Below are positions 22,401 through 33,501 of a stretch of 64,000 nucleotides of DNA, one piece after another. Under the pieces are notes generated by a model, which saw only the letters and a list, made by a program, of their open reading frames with translations, was not told the DNA's origin and did no database searches. The position numbers and the translations under genes are program-made. The DNA lies in the NCBI GenBank assembly GCA_950295325.1, contig OX485805.1, forward strand, positions 44,478,758 through 44,542,757, in the 5' to 3' direction. Numbering within the stretch: the first letter of the stretch is position 1; the number at the start of each line of letters is the position of its first letter. This DNA comes from Polytrichum commune. Lineage: Eukaryota; Streptophyta; Polytrichopsida; Polytrichales; Polytrichaceae.

Positions 22401-23286
22401 GCACTAGAAAATACATGGTGTGAAGTATGTGGCCCACGGGTGATCACCCGTGGGCAGTTAGTCCGTGGTATTGCTCCGAGCTCATTGTATGTTTGTTTTT
22501 GTAGGGTGCCCCCGTCCCGTTCCAAAAAGGGAGATGAAAGATTCCGTGAACATAAAGCTTGGGGTGCAAGGTTTTATTAAGTATTGGAAGGATACGGCAG
22601 ATCAAGATAGTTCGGGTCAATATATGGAGTCCATTGCACCAACAATTTTATATTGGGAGAATGTGCTTGCGGCTATGGATCAACCTTTACTCCCAACTCC
22701 ATCTGAACTTAGCGAGCCATTCTGGCCAACTACACGGTTCTCCATTGCACCAACCCTCCATGTGGATAATGTGCATCTACTTGAGGAAAACATCACTGAT
22801 TATGCTTACGTGGGGCCAGCTAGTTCTCGACCTGTTGAGACCTTCCGTCCCGGCGCACATATCAGGATTGGCCATTATGTGTTACTACGTCCTAGTGAGG
22901 ATTGTCCTAATCCAGTGTGGATGGGACGAGTGATTTCTGAGCCGAATTTGGCACATATCGGTCCTAATCCTCGTTCCATTGAGATTGTCTATTATGTACC
23001 GGTCCTTGGCCAAAGGAACAAGAAGACCTTAGACGAACGTTATGAGGAATGGGACACGGCAAAATCTTTTCGATGGACGAGGCTCAAGGACTATGCACCA
23101 CAACATCAATCCCTAGATTGTGTTGTGGCATCATGGGCAAGACAAAGGAATGCGTCCGATGACAATGTTCTCATCCCAGCTCGGCAAATTCTTTTCGCAA
23201 AGGATAATTTAGATCGATGCACTAGAGGTGAGAAAATGACTGATGGAGATACTTTCGAGGATGGGGTACCAACAGAAGACCTCTAG
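19460..23286 (+). CDS. DUF7869-like transposase gene, intron-containing
   Basis: The main exon runs from 20337 (after acceptor GATGTTCAG) to 22365. The donor is GTTAGT and a 139-bp intron ends TTTTTGTAG; the last exon is 22505-23286. These two exons give 936 codons plus stop with matching phase 1. Motifs in order: CCSEHCC Cys-rich patch, LPTGEK, IIHDKMDYGK, VQMDNCAKDNK, GHTHEDVDAMFGRFGQ, HSKAHQFRF. HDKMD, QMDN and THEDVD resemble the acidic core of RNase H-like DUF7869 transposase-derived proteins. The C-terminal exon has SEPFWP and a WMGRV segment that also occur in two relatives in this window. The ATG at 19460 follows the TATA box and is the best start, but the exons joining it to 20337 are uncertain. 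The main frame is undamaged, unlike the two relatives, so the gene may be active. The DUF assignment is from memory of motif patterns. Confidence 0.7.
19523..19540. repeat. 22-bp palindrome family, short copy in the gene leader
   Basis: The TT centre and outer right bases are missing, leaving a perfect 16-bp CACGGGTG / CACCCGTG palindrome at 19525-19540. Confidence 0.75.
19549..19575. other. Hairpin in the leader: 10-bp stem, 7-base loop
   Basis: CTGGCCGTAC, loop CCCTCCT, GTACGGCCAG. It is unrelated in sequence to the 22-bp palindrome yet lies between two of its copies. Confidence 0.85.
19580..19600. repeat. 22-bp palindrome family, copy in the gene leader
   Basis: TT centre; the first C is replaced by G (19579). 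The flanks AGTCT and AGACT again extend the symmetry. Confidence 0.85.
19626..19647. repeat. 22-bp palindrome family, copy in the gene leader
   Basis: Perfect copy, TT centre. Confidence 0.9.
19756..19776. repeat. 22-bp palindrome family, copy in the gene leader
   Basis: Perfect except that the final G is C. Confidence 0.85.
20271..20292. repeat. 22-bp palindrome family, copy just upstream of the main exon
   Basis: AA centre, one mismatch near the right end. It lies about 45 bases before the inferred acceptor at 20336. Confidence 0.85.
22433..22454. repeat. 22-bp palindrome family, copy in the intron of the transposase-like gene
   Basis: AT centre, so this copy is a fully self-complementary 22-mer. 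It sits in the middle of the 139-bp intron 22366-22504. Confidence 0.9.
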
Positions 23287-24300
23287 ATTAAAGTTGCCTT
23301 GCTCATTCCTGGGTATCTACGGGTGGACTCTCATGGGTGGGCTAGATGGTTGACACCATCTAGCATGTTTGGAGCTCAATTTTAATTTTGTGAGCATTAA
23401 TTAGAGAGCCGTAGACATTGACATTTGTCCCACGGATGTTCAAACTACCACTTTTAAAGGCATCTTTTTTTGTGAATTTTCATGTGCATTGTCATATTAG
23501 CCAACATGTTTAATATGTGGGAGTCGTCCAATGTCGTCCAATGTTTAATAGTCCATGGGTGTTCACCCATGGAGTGTAGGCACAATCCTTTTGTCTTCCT
23601 TGATGGGATCCTCCATATTACAATTGATTGTTTGCCCGGTTTCATTGGAACACTTGGTTTGTGGAGGCTAAAACCTCTACGGGTATTCTCTCGTACAAAA
23701 AAATCAATCATTGCGTTCCCATCACGTTCCCCACATTAAAAAGAGCGGACCATTTGTCTCATTTTAGTTAATATCCCCATGAACGTTTACATGGTTCAAA
23801 ATAGTTTCTTTGAGTATAAGATGAGTACATGTGACTCCATTAATGCGCATGTCAACAAAGTGATGAGCATGGGCAATCTTCTTAAAGACCTAGGACAGAA
23901 CACTATATTCGTTAATCGGAGACTTTTGAAAGTCTCAAAATAAAATATGCCCATAGTTTGGGATGCCAATATTGTGGGCATACAGAATATTGGGAACATC
24001 AAGAACATGACGATTTAAAAATTCGCACGTGAAGAATATTCTCGTTACTAAAATTAGTTTTTTTCAATTATAATGAAAACGTGAACTCCATGTGGAAAAT
24101 AACAATCGACTCTAAAAAACAAATGGTTTATGTCATTATAGAGTTTGGGGTGCGCATCCCATAAGTAAGGGTCTTATGGATTTTGATGGCACATCCCAAA
24201 CGTATACCACAATGGGGTGTGACAAGTCTACTAAGTCTATTAAAAACCAAGTCTACTAAGTGCCCATGTTTTTCGCCATTAACTCCCACCTATGTTATGT
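23287..24300. other. 3' flank of the transposase-like gene with decayed palindromes
   Basis: Contains a perfect 10-bp hairpin (GCTAGATGGT / ACCATCTAGC, 23341-23364). It also has relics of the 22-bp palindrome at about 23319-23338, 23429-23442 (13 of 14 bases of the left arm and centre) and 23677-23696, and one diverged but still perfect palindrome at 23552-23573. No gene seen. Confidence 0.65.
23552..23573. repeat. Diverged 22-bp palindrome with both arms changed in step
   Basis: Arms are TCCATGGGTG and CACCCATGGA, TT centre. Relative to the family, each arm has two changes and every change is matched in the other arm, so pairing is perfect. Confidence 0.85.
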
Positions 24301-26448
24301 TTACTTATCTCCATCTTCCGCTTCATATCCATTCTCGGTGTTATTTTCCGCAGCTGTAATACGTGCTAAGTTGTCTTTGACAAAATCTATATGTTTTTGG
24401 GGGATGGTTATTGTTTTTATTTTGGAACCTTTGCGCGACTTCCAAACACAAAGTATAGTATCCATGTTTATCCAAACCGGTGTGTACGCTGAGTCCATTG
24501 TCCACTTAAAATTCTTTTTGGTGTCCCAACCTAAATGAGTGCGTAGCACGTTCTGGTCTTTAGTGCTTGGACGACAATATTCCACCTTAATTTGATGAAA
24601 GTTGGGGCTAGTTCGAACAAAATTGGATGAAGACAATGCTTTCACCAACCAAATTGGCTTGGAATGCTCCTCATTCCCTGCTCGTACGAGGACCAAATAA
24701 CCTTCATGGCAATCAACACTTACACGAAACGATGGTGCCGGTCAATTGCGGGCAGGGCCAATGTAATGCCCATTCATCGCGAAGTCTTCACGAACGTCTC
24801 CATTGCTGAAAAATATAGTGTTGGACTCGACAACCGTCAAACGACTTTGTGGCCAAAATCCTTGTGTTAAAGTTGTACGGGTGTCGCCACCAAGTGTTAT
24901 TAGGGCCGCGCGAATGCGATTCCAATACGCAATCAATGATTTATGAGTATCTCTAATACGTCTAGTGATGTCCTCCTCACACAACTCTTTCAATGAATCC
25001 GGATATACCATTGATAATTTATAGCCCATTTTTCATGGGGTTGGGTTTGCAAGGCTTTGGATCTCCATCTGGGAGCAAACATTTCCCATCATTGTCTTGA
25101 CGCCATACGAATATACCATCATCCGGGCCCCAATTAGGAGATGTGCACAAAAACTTAAATTGCATTGCCAGGAGATCATCATCCCTTATATGAAATCAGA
25201 ATTGTTGTGCTTTGGTATGTCCCACCAAACGGTCCCCTCCCTTCAACATATATGATTTGATGAAGGCCTTGAAATCTGGTACTTCCTCAATCGTGTGCGG
25301 AATTACCGGCATATGGTCCAAATCCATATACGATTTCATAAGAAGTGGTATGGTTGGAAAATCTTCTTCATGCAACTTCATGCTCCACCGTCCGAATGAT
25401 GCATCAACGTCGTCGTGTGTGTGTTCTACCATTAAAAAAACACAAACACCTCCTTGAAGATTTCTTTCGCCACAAGCAAAGACCAAAAACAAAATACGTA
25501 TCGACATTTGTTGTCCTTCGCACAATTATCAAGTTGAACGTGAAAAGTTGGAGGTAATGGTTTTGCACAAATAGCTAGGTTCTCCAGGTGGTTCCGGCAA
25601 TGACGACATACAAACCTCCTTCCCCGCAAGCACTACTTCGTAAAGGGGTGTCGTTCCACAACCATCAAACAATGCACGTGATGAATGTACCGGCGGCTTC
25701 TCAAAATCGCACAAGAATTTTGCAAATGAACTCACCGTGTGGTTAGTATCGCTAGGGTAAAAATCCAAACGATGTGAGCATACTTAACGTCTCCATGGCC
25801 GTGGACAATCATTTCTGGGAAAAAAAAAATGATGAGTGAACAACAACAATGACAACAACAACCCTAAACGAATGTATGAAGTTGGACATTTGGCAAACAC
25901 ACCCTATAATATTGGAGAGAATTTCAACACATATTTATGATTTCATACAAACCTGTGACAACTACGGGCAACTTGAAGAGACCATCCGTGGCCTTTATTT
26001 TCCGTGCATAACAAGGACATGCGGTCTTGGCGTGGTCCATTTTATCATGGATGATTGTTAGAACCTCTGTAGGCCTCATTATGGATAGAGCATGGTTCTT
26101 GTAGTAATCTTGACGGTGAGCCTCTTGGTTGTTAACATGTTCAATATATTTTGCTTGGTGTCTGGTGTGAGATTCAATGCCTATGGGGTGGGCGTCTCGA
26201 AGACCTTTGTATTTTTCACACGTCGTAGACCTAGCGAACTTGTCCCCATGTCTCTTCAAAATGTATTTGGCAAACTGTTGGTTTTTAATCACACTCAACT
26301 TGGACAAGTCAATGGGCCCACATCCCGCTATGCGACCCACTTCGTTAATGTCCGTTAATATGTTCTTCCATTTTGTGCCCGTGGGCAACACCATTTGTAC
26401 AACTTTCTCCCCTGACGACAATGTCCTCGTCTTAAATTTGACTATTGC
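24301..26448 (-). pseudogene. Decayed DUF7869-like transposase copy 2
   Basis: Reading from 26448 down to 24301, the same domains as in the plus-strand gene follow in order: TRTLSSGEK, IIHDKMDHAK, GHGDVKYAH, FYPSDTNH, VQLDNCAKDNK, EHTHDDVDASFGRWS, HTKAQQF, FWPQSR and a C-terminal QKHIDFVKDNLA. They are split over at least five frames: there is a one-base loss after KYAH near 25775 and further shifts near 25530. The Gly of GHTHED is Glu. The N-terminal third (about 270 residues) is not found. An apparent intron (donor after the VVVTG codons, acceptor TTTCCCAG near 25815) interrupts a place that is continuous in the plus-strand gene. No 22-bp palindrome is associated with this copy. Confidence 0.8.
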
Positions 26449-27072
26449 AGCCGACTAGGCTTAGTGGCCTAGCTTGAATGTTTAGTCATGCAAGACATGT
26501 GCCCTATAACTCACAGACTAATAATCTGTTGTCCAATCACATATGATATGGTTTATTATAAAAATACTGAAACCTAAAAAGTTGAAACATACACGGACAA
26601 TAAATTGTAGTGAAGTGATTGGACAACTTGTTAGCTGACCTTATTATAATAATAAATTGATGATATATAAAGAAATATCATTCCTATCATAAATTAAAAG
26701 CCCCAAAGAGCATATTATCAATCTTGGAATACAAATAGGGCCTTATATTAAGTTATATGTCACTTTGTAACCAAACTCGATCATGGCGAGGAATTTCCTA
26801 TGCAAATTCTTGTTTTGGGGTTGAGGGCAGCTAAATCTATAGGTGTTTGTAAATAGTGTCTAGTCATCTTCACGTGTTGGTACTGGAGGTGGTTATGCTG
26901 ATTATTTGAAGTGATACTTTTGTAACATATTGCACATTGCATCCTGCACAACAAGAGAGTATGCGATGCAGAGGACATGACCAGTCCATTCTTTAAAAAA
27001 CTCTACACTGTCTTCTTGACCCCAACTTATTGGACTCTTTCTATCCAACTACCGAGTAAATTCTTGAAGCAA
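26449..27072. other. Spacer without recognised gene
   Basis: AT-rich sequence between transposase copy 2 and the copia element. No motif recognised. Confidence 0.5.
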
Positions 27073-27077
27073 CCATT

Positions 27078-27358
27078 TATTGTTACGATTTAGCGTAGTT
27101 AGGGTTTGCATTGCCCAGAACGTAGAAGCTGGTAGAAGCAGGTAGAAGGAGGAATCTTCTAGGAGCTTCGTTGGTAGGTTACTAGTTAGTTGTTGAAGTA
27201 GTTACCATTTCTGTGTGCATAGGTATCAATCCTCTTTGTAGTTAGTGGTATTGTAACGATGACCATCTGAGACATGTAAGGTGTAAAGTGAAGTAAAGAA
27301 GAGTTGATACACTGCTTGTGTGAACTATGGTGATTTGTCTGGTTCCACTGTTACAATA
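27078..27358 (+). repeat. 5' LTR of the copia element
   Basis: 281 bp. It contains an extra 10 bp (GTAGAAGGAG) after GAAGCAG relative to the 3' LTR. Confidence 0.95.
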
Positions 27359-30300
27359 GGTTATGGGCGTCAGTTACGATTTGCTGTGCACAGTGTGGAT
27401 AAAGTAAGTCCAGAAAATTGTTCCTTAGTTTAGAGGCAATTCTTGAATTATCAGAGGTCTTTGAGTTTTGTTTTTCGATAAGATCAAGAGGATAATCGTT
27501 ACTTTCAATGGCGGACACTAGTGCCATGTCAGACATCAGGGAGTCTAGCTCAGTCGATAGGTACAATGGCAGCAACTTTCACTTGTGGAAGATGCATTTG
27601 AGTTTCATCTTTCAATCCCGTGATCTTTTTCCCATCGTCAATGGAACTTTCAAGAAAGCTGCTCTTAGTTCTGCTGCTGACAAACAAATATGGGAGAAAA
27701 AAGATAAGCAAGCCATTGTGGCTATTCTGGCCACCCTGGATTCGCATCACCGGGCGGAGGTCATCAACTGCACCACTTCGCATGAAATGTGGACGCAGCT
27801 TCAAGCGTATCACGACCAGCACTCCGATGAGTGCATCATTGCGCTCCAGGAGAAGTACTACGGGAGTAAGCTCGGTGCTGATGAATCTATCGCCGCTTTC
27901 GTTAATTCGTTGAAGAAATTGGCGAAGCAGTTGACCGATCTTGGCCAACCAATTTCTGATCAGCAATTAATCAGTAAAATCAAGTGCGGTCTGCCCTCGG
28001 CATATGATCCACTTCTTCTCGCTTGGGACAGTGTTCCTGTTGCCGAGCAGACTCTTCTCTCCTTTCAAGCACGCCTCGTCAAGTTTCAACATAAATTTCG
28101 TGATCGAGCGGTGTTACCTGAATCTCCGTTAGAGCAGGTATTTTTCGCTCAAGGTTCCTTACCGGCAGTATCGAAACCTTCTTCCACTCAAACTGTTGAG
28201 CAAAAGCACGAGCGTGCAGAGCGATTAGCCCGACAGAAGCGGCGCTCTCGGTTTTACAAGTGTGGCCGGCGTGGCCATTTCGGCAAGGAGTGTTCACAAG
28301 ACAGTGATTCCTCCACATCTGTCGATTCACCAAAGCGAAACAAGGCACATAAGGGGGATTCTCACCGTTCTTTTCGGAAATTCACCTCCAAGGGGAAGCG
28401 TAGTCACGCTCATGTTACTGCCAGTGCTGTGTCTACGTATTCAGATTCCTCTGAATATGTCTCCAGTGAGGCATATTGTGTACAATCACGTACACCAGCT
28501 TCTTCCAGTGGCGATGATTTTTCCTGGATAGCTGATTCTGGCGCCACTGAACATATGTCTGACAAGCGGCAATGGTTCACTAATTTTCATCCGGTTCATG
28601 ACAAGTGTTGGAGTGTCTCTATTGCCGATAATCATCTTCTGTACGTGCGCGGTGTTGGTGATATTATTGTGCATGCTACTATCAACGGAGTAGTCAGGCC
28701 TTTCAAACTTCAGAATGTGTTGTATGTGCCTCATCTTCGACGCAATCTGATCTCTGTCAGTTGGCTTACCGAAAAGCATGTTGCCATAATCCATATCCGC
28801 AATGAGTGCAAGATGCTAACTAACGACGGTGCTGGTCGACTACTCATGAGTGGCTCCAAGGCTGATGGCCTCTGGAAGCTTGATATCGTTGCGGTCACTC
28901 CCTCCAGCACAGCTAATCTTGTTTCTTCGGAAAATTCTTCTCCGGGACAGTCTTCTCGATCTACACTCAGTCTGCATCGGTGGCACACTCGCCTTGGCCA
29001 TGCGAGTTTCCGGACGATACGAGATATGAGTAGCCGGGAAACTGTTTTTGGCCTTCCCTCTTTCAGTAAGGCAACTTCTCTTGTTTGTCCTGGTTGCGTT
29101 CACGGCAAGATTCATCGTCGTCCTTTCCCTGTCAATCCTGAGCGGAAGCGTGTTGCTCTTCCAGGTCTTTTCTTCCACACGGATCTAGTTGGTCCGCTTC
29201 AAGTCCCTTCCCTTGGAGGTCATTCCTATTTTATGACTTTTAAAAACGATCACAGTAGCTTTCGGTTTGTCTTTCTCCTGCCAGATCGTAAAGGTGTTCT
29301 GTCTGTCTTCAAGAGTCTCTATAAACTCTCCAAGAAAGAAACAAGTCGCTCTATGGTCAAACTTCGCACAGATAACGCGAAGGAATTTCTCTCCGGAGAA
29401 TTTCAGGATTTCATTAAGCAGAAGGGCATTCGTCATGAACTCACGGCTCCTTACTCTCCAGAGCAGAATTCTGTGGTCAAAAGAGATAATCGAACAGTAG
29501 TCGAGTGTGTCAGGAGCATGATTTATCACAAATCTCTTCCTCTTGAATTCTGGGGGGAAGCTGTTAACACAACCGTCTATGTTCTTAACCGCGTGGCTAG
29601 TCGTACTCTTAAGGGTGAAACTCCATTCACTAAGTGGTATGGCTACAAGCCAGATGTGAGTCATTTCAAAGAGTTTGGCAGTATTTGCTATGCTCATGTA
29701 CCAAAGCAGGTTAGAGCAAAGCTTGACAGTAAAGCTCAGGAATGTCTATTCCTTGGTTACTGCTTGACTTCCAAGGCTTATCGCTTATGGTCGATTTCTA
29801 AACGAAAAATTTTGCACTCTCGCGATGTAATTTTTGATGAGGACACCTCTCCTACTTCTTCGTCTTCTCTCATCAATCTCCTGATTATTCTCTTCTCTTT
29901 CCTGATGACTCTCATGACTCACTGTCTTCTGTCTCTCCTGATTCATCTCGCAATATTCGCAGTGAATTTGTTTCAAGTGTTCGCAGTGAACCTGCTTCAG
30001 TGGGAGTTGCCTCCCCTGATGTTCCTGTTGAAGCTGACTCCAGTTCGTTATCTGGCCGGCAATCAGTGGGAGTGTCTCCGCCGATCAATCGTGCTCTGTC
30101 TTTCTCCAGTAATCCTTCTCCGAGGTCTTCTGATACTACTCTCAATTCATCGTGTCTTCCTGATTCTTTTTCCCAGGGAACTTCTGACTCTCCTCTTAGG
30201 TCATCATCAGTGGCCATGTCTCCCTCTGAGTCAAGTGATCTTCTCAATCCAACTACTCGTACACGGCCTCTTTCTGAGTTTTATCTGGACAACACAGCTG

Positions 30301-31068
30301 ATTCTAGTCCTGCTGTTGCTTCAAAGTCCTTTGTGGCTGCAGCTAAAGAGAAGCCACCCCAACGTGTGTCTGTACTACCACCTGAGCCTCAAACATTCAG
30401 TCAAGCTTTGAAGTCCGAGTATAAAGCAGAGTGGGAGAAAACTATGTTGGAGGAAATTAATTCGTTGCTCAAGAACGAAACATGGTCTCTGGAGACTCTA
30501 CCACCTGGGAGAACTACTGTCAAGAACAAGTGGGTTTTTCGCATTAAGGTCAAATCAGACGGCACTATTGAGCGTTTCAAAGCTCGTTTAGTTGCTAAAG
30601 GATTTACTCAATCTCCTGGGGTTGATTACACCGAAACTTTTGCTCCCACCGCCCGAGCTGAGAGTATCAGAATTCTTTTGTCCATTGCGGGTGCTGATGG
30701 ATTGATTCTTGTGCAGTTTGATATCAAAACTGCTTACCTCAATTCTACCATTCGTGAAGTCATTTTCATGGATTTACCTTTTGGTTTTGAAGAGTGGTTT
30801 CACAAACATTTTCCTGCAAGTCGAGGCAAAGTATGTCGAATTCTTAAAGGTCTATATGGGTTAAAGCAGTCTGCTCGCAGTTGGAATTCCACTTTTTCTG
30901 CTTTTATGAAAGCATACGATCTTCTTCAGAGTGCCGCAGATCCTTGTGTCTTTTTCTCTACGACTATTCCTCGGCTTATTCTTGCTTTGTGGGTCGATGA
31001 TGGTTTGGCAATGTGCCAAGATAAGGCTCTTCTATCCAAAATGATTGCTCATCTTCAAACTGCGTTTG

Positions 31069-32267
31069 CAGGGTTGTCTATTGTGTCGTGACGGAGGGTA
31101 ATCCCGGCATAATGTCGTGCCGTCACGACACGTATCCGTCACGACATTATGCCGGATGCTGTCTTTATCCTGATGGACTTGAATTTTACCGATTTTTTTG
31201 TGTAATTACATTAACCCAATTCAGACACGTAGGATTTACAATGTCCACGTGTGATGACATGTTAGCAAAGTAAAGGTAAAGTGGGGAAAAATTTACTAGA
31301 GCCCGTCCGCCCCCTGTCCGCCCCCGTTCCCGACCCCGTCCGCTCCCGTTCCCCCCTGTCCGCCCCCGTTCCCGACCCCGTCCGCTCCGTTCCCAACCCC
31401 GTACGCCCCGTCCGCCCCCGTTCCCAACCCCGTCCGCCCCCGTTCCCGACCCCGTCCGCCCCCGTTCCCGACCCCGTCCGCTCCGTTCCCGACCCCGTAC
31501 GCCCCGTTCCCCCCCATCCGCCCCAGTTTTTTTTTTTTTCCCCCCCCCCCCTTCCCCGTCCGCCCCATTTTTTTAAAAATCCCCCCCCCCCCCGTCCGCC
31601 CCCGTTCCCGACCCCGCCCGCCCCCGTTCGCCCCCGTTCCCGACCCCGTCCGCTCCGTTCCCAACCCCGTATGCCCCGTTCCCCCCCGTCCGCCCCTCCG
31701 TCCGCTCCCCCGTCCGCCCCAAATTTTTTTCCCCCCCCCCTCCGTCCGCCCGCGTTCCCGACCCCGTCCGCCCGCGTTCCCGACCCCGTCCGCCCGCGTT
31801 CCCGACCCCGTCCGCCCGCGTTCCCGACCCCGTCCGCCCGCGTTCCCGACCCCGTCCGCTCCGTTCCCCCCCCCCGTCCGCCCCCGTTCCCAACCCCGTC
31901 CGCTCCGTTCCCGCCCCCGTTCCCGACCCCATCCGCTCCGTTCCCCCCCCCACCCCCGTCCGCCCCACCCTCGTCCCCCGTCCGCCCCACACCCTCCTTA
32001 GTCGTTTTTTACTACTTTGATTTTAACAAAATGGTAAACAAAATGGCAAAATGATTTACCTGGCGCTAGGCATATCCACAACCACGTCGGCGTTTTCTGC
32101 CACATAGGACGCCACCTTGGCAAGAAGGTAAGTATTTTACCCACCCTAGTCCGTTCCCCCTATGTTGACCCTACGTGGACCCTATTGTGTCGTGACGGAG
32201 GGGTCCGTCACGACACGACACGACATGACGGCACGACACCGTCATGACGTCGCGATAGACAACCCTG
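31069..32267. mobile_element. Non-autonomous hAT-type element nested in copia RT
   Basis: The termini are inverted repeats with 13 perfect bases (CAGGGTTGTCTAT), imperfect for about 29. An 8-bp target duplication TGCGTTTG lies at 31061-31068 and 32268-32275. Removing the element and one duplication restores the RT reading frame. CA-GGG termini with 8-bp duplications are typical of the hAT superfamily. It encodes no transposase. Subterminal zones contain repeated GTCGTGACGG motifs, likely transposase-binding sites, and a perfect 16-bp-stem hairpin at 31104-31155. Confidence 0.9.
31290..31995. repeat. GC-rich minisatellite inside the hAT element
   Basis: Repeats of words such as GTTCCCGACCCCGTCCG; in 31750-31860 the unit is a regular 22 bases. 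The plus strand is almost purely C/T with few A, the minus strand G-rich. Long open frames on both strands here result from the repeat and are not genes. Confidence 0.9.
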
Positions 32268-33225
32268 TGCGTTTGAAGTTACTGTTGGCGATGCGGATGT
32301 GTATGTGGGGATTCATATTACACAGGATATTCCTGCTCGGCGGATTTACATTGATCAACAACGATTCACAGAGACTATTCTTGCCAGATATGGATTTCAG
32401 GATGCTCATACTGTGTCGACTCCCTGTGATCCTCATGTTTCTTTGAGTCATTCACCTGCAGGGGACACTGATACTCATGTTCCTCAATTTCCATACCAAG
32501 AAATTGTTGGATCCCTGCTCTATTTGGCTACTCATTCGCGGCCAGATATTGCTCATGCAGTCTCTGTGGTTGCGCAGTATGCTAGCAATTTTCGGGAAAT
32601 TCATTGTACTGCCGTCAAGAGGATCCTCAAGTATTTGCGGGGTACTACCGATTTTGCTCTCTGCTACTCGCGGGATTCTACCGAACCTCATTTGCTTACA
32701 GCTTTCACGGACGCTGATTATGCTGGTGACATTAATGACCGCAAGAGTAGGAGTGGCAGTCTTCTTTTTCTCAACAATGGGCCTGTCATTTGGCTCAGTC
32801 GCAAGCAACCGTGTACTGCTTCCTCCACGACAGAGTCGGAGTATGTCGCTGCTTCTCTCACAAGCAAGGAAGTTGTGTGGGCTAGGCGTCTTCTTGGCGA
32901 CATTGGTTTTTCTCAACCCCAGCCTACTCCACTCTACTCTGACAACCAATCTGCTATACGGCTTGTTCAAAATCCCGAGTTTCACAAGAGGACCAAACAC
33001 ATTGATGTGGTATTCCATCTTATTCGTGAATTTCAAACTCGTGGTGACATCTCTGTCTCCTATGTTCCTACCCGCCTTCAGTTGGCAGATATACTTACCA
33101 AAGCTCTTACTCCAAATGTTTTTCATAAGCTGCGCTCCGCACTCAATCTTACCAAGAAAGATTTTCATCAAGTGGGAGAATTTGGCTGTTAGTGCTTCAA
33201 TTCGTTCTTGGACAATGAGTGGGAG

Positions 33226-33496
33226 TATTGTTACGATTTAGCGTAGTTAGGGTTTGCATTGCCCAGAACGTAGAAGCTGGTAGAAGCAGGAATCTTCTAG
33301 GAGCTTCGTTGGTAGGTTACTAGTTAGTTGTTGAAGTAGTTACCATTTCTGTGTGCATAGGTATCAATCCTCTTCGTAGTTAGTGGTATTGTAACGATGA
33401 CCATCTGAGACATGTAAGGTGTAAAGTGAAGTAAAGAAGAGTTGATACACTGCTTGTGTGAACTATGGTGATTTGTCTGGTTCCACTGTTACAATA
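33226..33496 (+). repeat. 3' LTR of the copia element
   Basis: 271 bp, one substitution (C for T in CCTCTTCGTAG) and a 10-bp indel relative to the 5' LTR. Confidence 0.95.
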
Positions 33497-33501
33497 CCAT
33501 T

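Larger units (their letters stand above)
27508..33192 (+). pseudogene. Copia gag-pol, disabled
   Basis: ATG at 27508. The Gag (UBN2-like) region runs to about residue 230. The zinc knuckle near residue 250 reads FYKCGRRGHFGKEC, where the first Cys of CCHC is Phe. The protease has WIADSGATEH. Integrase has HxxxH-CxxC (HRWHTRLGH, VCPGCVHGK), HTDLVGP and LRTDNAKEF; exactly 35 residues after that Asp the expected Glu is Lys (SVVKRDNR). A single-base frameshift lies between about 29845 and 29880. RT continues in the new frame (30000-31068: FDIKTAYLN, LWVDDGL) until the hAT insertion at 31069, then resumes at 32276 (VYVGIHI). RNase H has FTDADYAGD, TESEY, SDNQSA and LADILTKAL. Stop is near 33190. 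The frame, zinc-knuckle and integrase lesions together make this copy non-autonomous. Confidence 0.9.
27078..33496 (+). mobile_element. Ty1/copia LTR retrotransposon (with nested hAT insertion)
   Basis: LTRs at 27078-27358 and 33226-33496 start TATTGTTAC and end GTTACAATA. A 5-bp target duplication CCATT lies at 27073-27077 and 33497-33501. The two LTRs differ by one substitution and one 10-bp indel, so insertion was recent. A purine-rich tract (GAGTGGGAG) precedes the 3' LTR. The primer-binding region begins GGTTATGGGCG and does not match the common initiator-Met TGGTATCAGAGC. The order protease, integrase, RT, RNase H is diagnostic of copia. The total is 6419 bp, about 5220 bp without the hAT insertion. 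Confidence 0.95.

Noticed and set aside
26380-26400. Self-complementary TGCCCGTGGGCA resembling the palindrome arm
   Set aside because: It is part of the transposase copy 2 coding text and lacks the family core (ACGGGTG and CACCCGT); coincidence is likely.
31262-32054. Long open frames on both strands (Pro/Arg/Ser-rich and Gly-rich proteins)
   Set aside because: They result from the GC-rich minisatellite inside a non-coding hAT element.
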